Below are positions 62,208-64,000 of a stretch of DNA of 64,000 nt, in pieces. Position numbers and translations under genes: made by a program. The notes beneath the pieces were generated by a model that was not told the origin of the DNA, searched no databases, and saw nothing but the letters and a program-made list of their open reading frames with translations. Position 1 is the first letter of the stretch. Each line of letters opens with the position of its first letter. The stretch is from an uncultured Eubacterium sp. (GTDB taxonomy: Bacteria; Bacillota; Clostridia; Oscillospirales; Acutalibacteraceae), in contig NZ_CAKSZA010000003.1 of the NCBI RefSeq assembly GCF_934525195.1, positions 186,001 through 250,000 of the forward strand, in the 5' to 3' direction.

Positions 62208-63107
62208 ATGCTTAATCCTAACAAAGTTAAATTGGCGATTGCGCCGATTGGATGGACTAATGATGATATGCCTGATTTGGGAGCGGAAAACACTTTTGAA
62301 CAGTGCATTTCCGAAATGGCACTTGCAGGCTTCAAGGGTAGCGAAATCGGAAATAAATATCCGTCAGACCCTGATGTTTTAAAGCCTTATCTTGACATCA
62401 GAGGACTTCAAATTTGCAATGCGTGGTTCTCGTCATATCTCACATCAAAACCTTATGAGGAAACTATCGAGGCATTCAAGGCTCATTGCGACAAACTTCA
62501 CAAGCTCGGTGCAAAAGTTATCGGTGCATCGGAGCAGGGCAATTCTATTCAGGGCGATTTGACAAAATCGATCCTTGACGAAAAGCCTTATTATACAGAT
62601 GAGGAATGGGCTGTCGTTGCAAAAGGCTTTAATGAAATGGGCGAATATGCACGAAGCAAGGGTATGTATTTCACCGTTCATCACCATATGGGCACAGGTG
62701 TTCAGACAGTTGAGGAAATCGACAAACTTATGGAACTTACAGACCCTGAACTTGTCTATCTTCTTTTTGACAGCGGTCACCTTACATTTGCAGGTATCGA
62801 CCCTGTTCCCGTGCTTAAAAAGTATGTTGACCGAATCAAGCACGTTCATCTCAAAGATGTTCGTCTTGATGTTTATAACAACGAGGTTGTGCCAAATCAT
62901 ATGTCGTTCCTTGATGCGGTCAGAGCAGGTGTGTTCACTGTTCCGGGTGACGGAGATGTGGACTTCAAGCCGATATTTGACATTTTGGAGGAAGCTGACT
63001 ATGAGGGTTGGGTTGTTGTTGAAGCAGAGCAAGACCCGGCAAAGGCAAATCCGTTTGAATATGCCGTTAAGGCACGCAAGTATATTGCAGAAAACACAGG
63101 GCTGTAA
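62208..63107 (+). CDS. iolE: Myo-inosose-2 dehydratase
   Basis: 299 residues, a TIM-barrel of the xylose-isomerase-like superfamily. LAIAPIGWTNDDMPDLGAE is the family N-terminus. Metal residues lie in KGSEIGNKYP, VHHHMGTGVQTVEEID, LLFDSGHLTFAG and HVHLKDVR. It dehydrates 2-keto-myo-inositol to the substrate of IolD. AAAGGAGAAC precedes the ATG. The later pathway genes (iolB, iolC, iolJ) are not in the window. Confidence 0.92.
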   Translation: MLNPNKVKLAIAPIGWTNDDMPDLGAENTFEQCISEMALAGFKGSEIGNKYPSDPDVLKPYLDIRGLQICNAWFSSYLTSKPYEETIEAFKAHCDKLHKLGAKVIGASEQGNSIQGDLTKSILDEKPYYTDEEWAVVAKGFNEMGEYARSKGMYFTVHHHMGTGVQTVEEIDKLMELTDPELVYLLFDSGHLTFAGIDPVPVLKKYVDRIKHVHLKDVRLDVYNNEVVPNHMSFLDAVRAGVFTVPGDGDVDFKPIFDILEEADYEGWVVVEAEQDPAKANPFEYAVKARKYIAENTGL

Positions 63108-63143
63108 ATTCTCCCTTGATATTAATGAACAGGAGGGATAAGT

Positions 63144-63491
63144 ATGGAGGATTACAATAATCAATATTATCAACCTAATCAAAATCCAAACCAACCACCG
63201 TATCAACCGCAGTATCAACAGCCGATTTATCATCAGCCGTATGACCCGACAACTGAGGTTATGAGTATCGGGGCATATATCTTAATGTTCGTACTCTCGG
63301 CAATCCCTGTTGTGAATATTATTTGTTGGATTGTGTGGCTTGTCAGTCCAAACACAAACAAAAACAAAAAGAACTTCATTTGGGCGCAAATCATTATGGT
63401 TGTTATTGCATATGCATTGGTGATTGTTTTAGCCACAACAACAAGCTTGGGAGTAAATTATCTCAATGATTTAATGATTGCGTTGTTGTAA
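63144..63491 (+). CDS. Small membrane protein with Pro/Gln/Tyr-rich N-terminus, 115 aa
   Basis: The N-terminal 37 residues are low complexity (NQYYQPNQNPNQPPYQPQYQ), followed by two membrane helices (about 41–68 and 80–102). It is of the broad class of clostridial DUF-type membrane proteins with disordered N-termini; no function is assigned. ATG 63144 has GGAGGG upstream. It ends the iol operon region before a terminator. Its link to inositol metabolism is unproven. Confidence 0.65.
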   Translation: MEDYNNQYYQPNQNPNQPPYQPQYQQPIYHQPYDPTTEVMSIGAYILMFVLSAIPVVNIICWIVWLVSPNTNKNKKNFIWAQIIMVVIAYALVIVLATTTSLGVNYLNDLMIALL

Positions 63492-63498
63492 AAATAAA

Positions 63499-63531
63499 AC
63501 GCTGTGAGCTTTTGGGTTTACAGCGCTTTTT
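63499..63531 (+). terminator. Intrinsic terminator after the small membrane protein gene
   Basis: AACGCTGTGAGC pairs with GGTTTACAGCGCTT (some G·U pairs), followed by TTTTT. Confidence 0.7.
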
Positions 63532-63560
63532 CTGCCGAAAATATTTGTAAAGAAAAAGTC

Positions 63561-63589
63561 TTGACAAACACCACGTAATGTGGTATATT
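63561..63589 (+). promoter_or_regulatory. Promoter of infC with palindromic spacer
   Basis: TTGACA (63561–63566), 17-base spacer, TATATT (63584–63589). The spacer contains ACCAC-N5-GTGGT (63570–63584), an inverted repeat that could be an operator. Confidence 0.7.
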
Positions 63590-63595
63590 ATTTGC

Positions 63596-63702
63596 ACAAC
63601 AAAGCAGAGCGAATGTTCTCCCCTTCAGCGTGAAGTAAAAAGGGCAATAATTTTTGAGATTATTGAGTACAGGCGTTTTGCGTTTGTACTTATTTATTTT
63701 TT
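63596..63702 (+). promoter_or_regulatory. infC leader with transcription attenuator
   Basis: The leader between promoter and infC ends in a clear intrinsic terminator: AGTACAGGCG (63666–63675) pairs with CGTTTGTACT (63681–63690), then a T-rich run to 63702. It sits just before the ribosome site AGAGGTG. This is the arrangement of the L20-controlled infC-rpmI-rplT leader in low-GC Firmicutes. The regulator here is inferred. Confidence 0.75.
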
Positions 63703-63717
63703 AAAGAGGTGTTTTTT

Positions 63718-64000
63718 ATCAGCAAGGATGCTCCACAGCTCAACGGCGAAATCAGAGATAAGGAATTAAGAGTAATTTCTGATTCGGGCGAACAATTAGG
63801 CATTATGAGCGCAAAAGAGGCACAGGCACTTGCAGATGCAAGAGGCGTTGACCTTGTAAAAATTGCTCCTATGGCTAAACCGCCGGTTGCAAAAATTATG
63901 GACTACTCAAAGTATCGCTATGAGCAAACCAAGCGTGAAAAGGAAAATCGCAAAAAGCAAAAGACTGTTGAAACAAAGGAAATCAGACTTTCGCTTAATA
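63718..64000 (+). CDS. infC: Translation initiation factor IF-3, 5' part, AUC start
   Basis: The frame is open from 63718 to the window end (94 codons). It reads SKDAPQLNGEIRDKELRVIS, GEQLGIMSAKEAQALADARG, VDLVKIAPMAKPPVAKIMDY and KYRYEQTKREKE, the N-terminal domain and linker of IF-3. No ATG, GTG or TTG lies at the right place. AGAGGTG (63705–63711) is six bases before ATC (63718–63720), so AUC is the start codon. Non-standard starts (AUU/AUC/AUA) are a known feature of infC and let IF-3 repress its own synthesis. rpmI and rplT probably follow outside the window. Confidence 0.92.
   Translation, partial: MSKDAPQLNGEIRDKELRVISDSGEQLGIMSAKEAQALADARGVDLVKIAPMAKPPVAKIMDYSKYRYEQTKREKENRKKQKTVETKEIRLSLN

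Overview
The window looks like a chromosome segment of an A+T-rich, spore-forming gut clostridium, probably Oscillospirales/Ruminococcaceae-like. The reasons are the stage V sporulation regulator SpoVT, Firmicutes-type gene order (asp23/yloU – yloV – recG), strong GGAGG ribosome binding sites, a choloylglycine (bile salt) hydrolase-like enzyme, dockerin-like and cohesin-like secreted proteins, inositol catabolism genes and a GH27 alpha-galactosidase. The taxonomic placement is inference; no rRNA gene is present.

Layout. 1–1.7 kb: non-coding repeats, a probable small RNA on the minus strand (about 252–355), and a pair of small genes ending in a sigma-region-4-like HTH protein. 1.7–11.4 kb (minus strand): putP and a DtxR-like regulator, then ymdB, a peptide-binding lipoprotein, asp23/yloU, yloV/fakA, recG, a PHP phosphoesterase and an ECF transporter S component, several joined by ATGA or TGATG overlaps. 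11.5–18.2 kb: murI, a CDF metal exporter, an acyl-CoA ligase, an AIM24 protein, spoVT and a YczE-type membrane protein. 18.4–22.5 kb (minus): GH27 alpha-galactosidase with an inserted beta-sandwich domain, a nucleotidyltransferase-like protein, a small membrane export protein and a pyrophosphatase-like/NUDIX fusion.

22.9–42.9 kb is the accessory core. Two giant secreted proteins (2644 and 2013 residues) are divergently transcribed from a 0.8 kb intergenic region. They are followed by a 350-residue protein with a dockerin-like end and a 765-residue cohesin-like protein. Next come a 32-residue peptide gene, a small lipoprotein and an ATP-grasp enzyme. The peptide and the lipoprotein end in nearly the same acidic motif (VTT…DLEP[E/D]F), encoded by different synonymous codons. 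I regard this trio as the best candidate for an undescribed peptide or protein tail-modification system.

42.9–48.3 kb: a catabolic island of two divergent operons (tetR–FGGY kinase; class III aminotransferase–double class II aldolase) with three GTGAG-N6-[C/T]TCAC operators. 48.3–52.4 kb: a MITE-like element, tRNA-Leu(CAA), a BSH-like hydrolase, galE and proS. 52.6–59.1 kb: a complete F1Fo ATP synthase operon, atpB-E-F-(HA)-G-D-C, in which delta and alpha are one reading frame. 59.2–63.5 kb: iolG-iolD-iolE and a small membrane protein. The window ends inside infC, which has an AUC start codon and an attenuator-type leader.

Dispersed non-coding repeats recur throughout: a MITE-like element with imperfect terminal inverted repeats, GGCTCCCCTTG/GAGGGG-type palindromes, and a short GGGGCGAAC palindrome.
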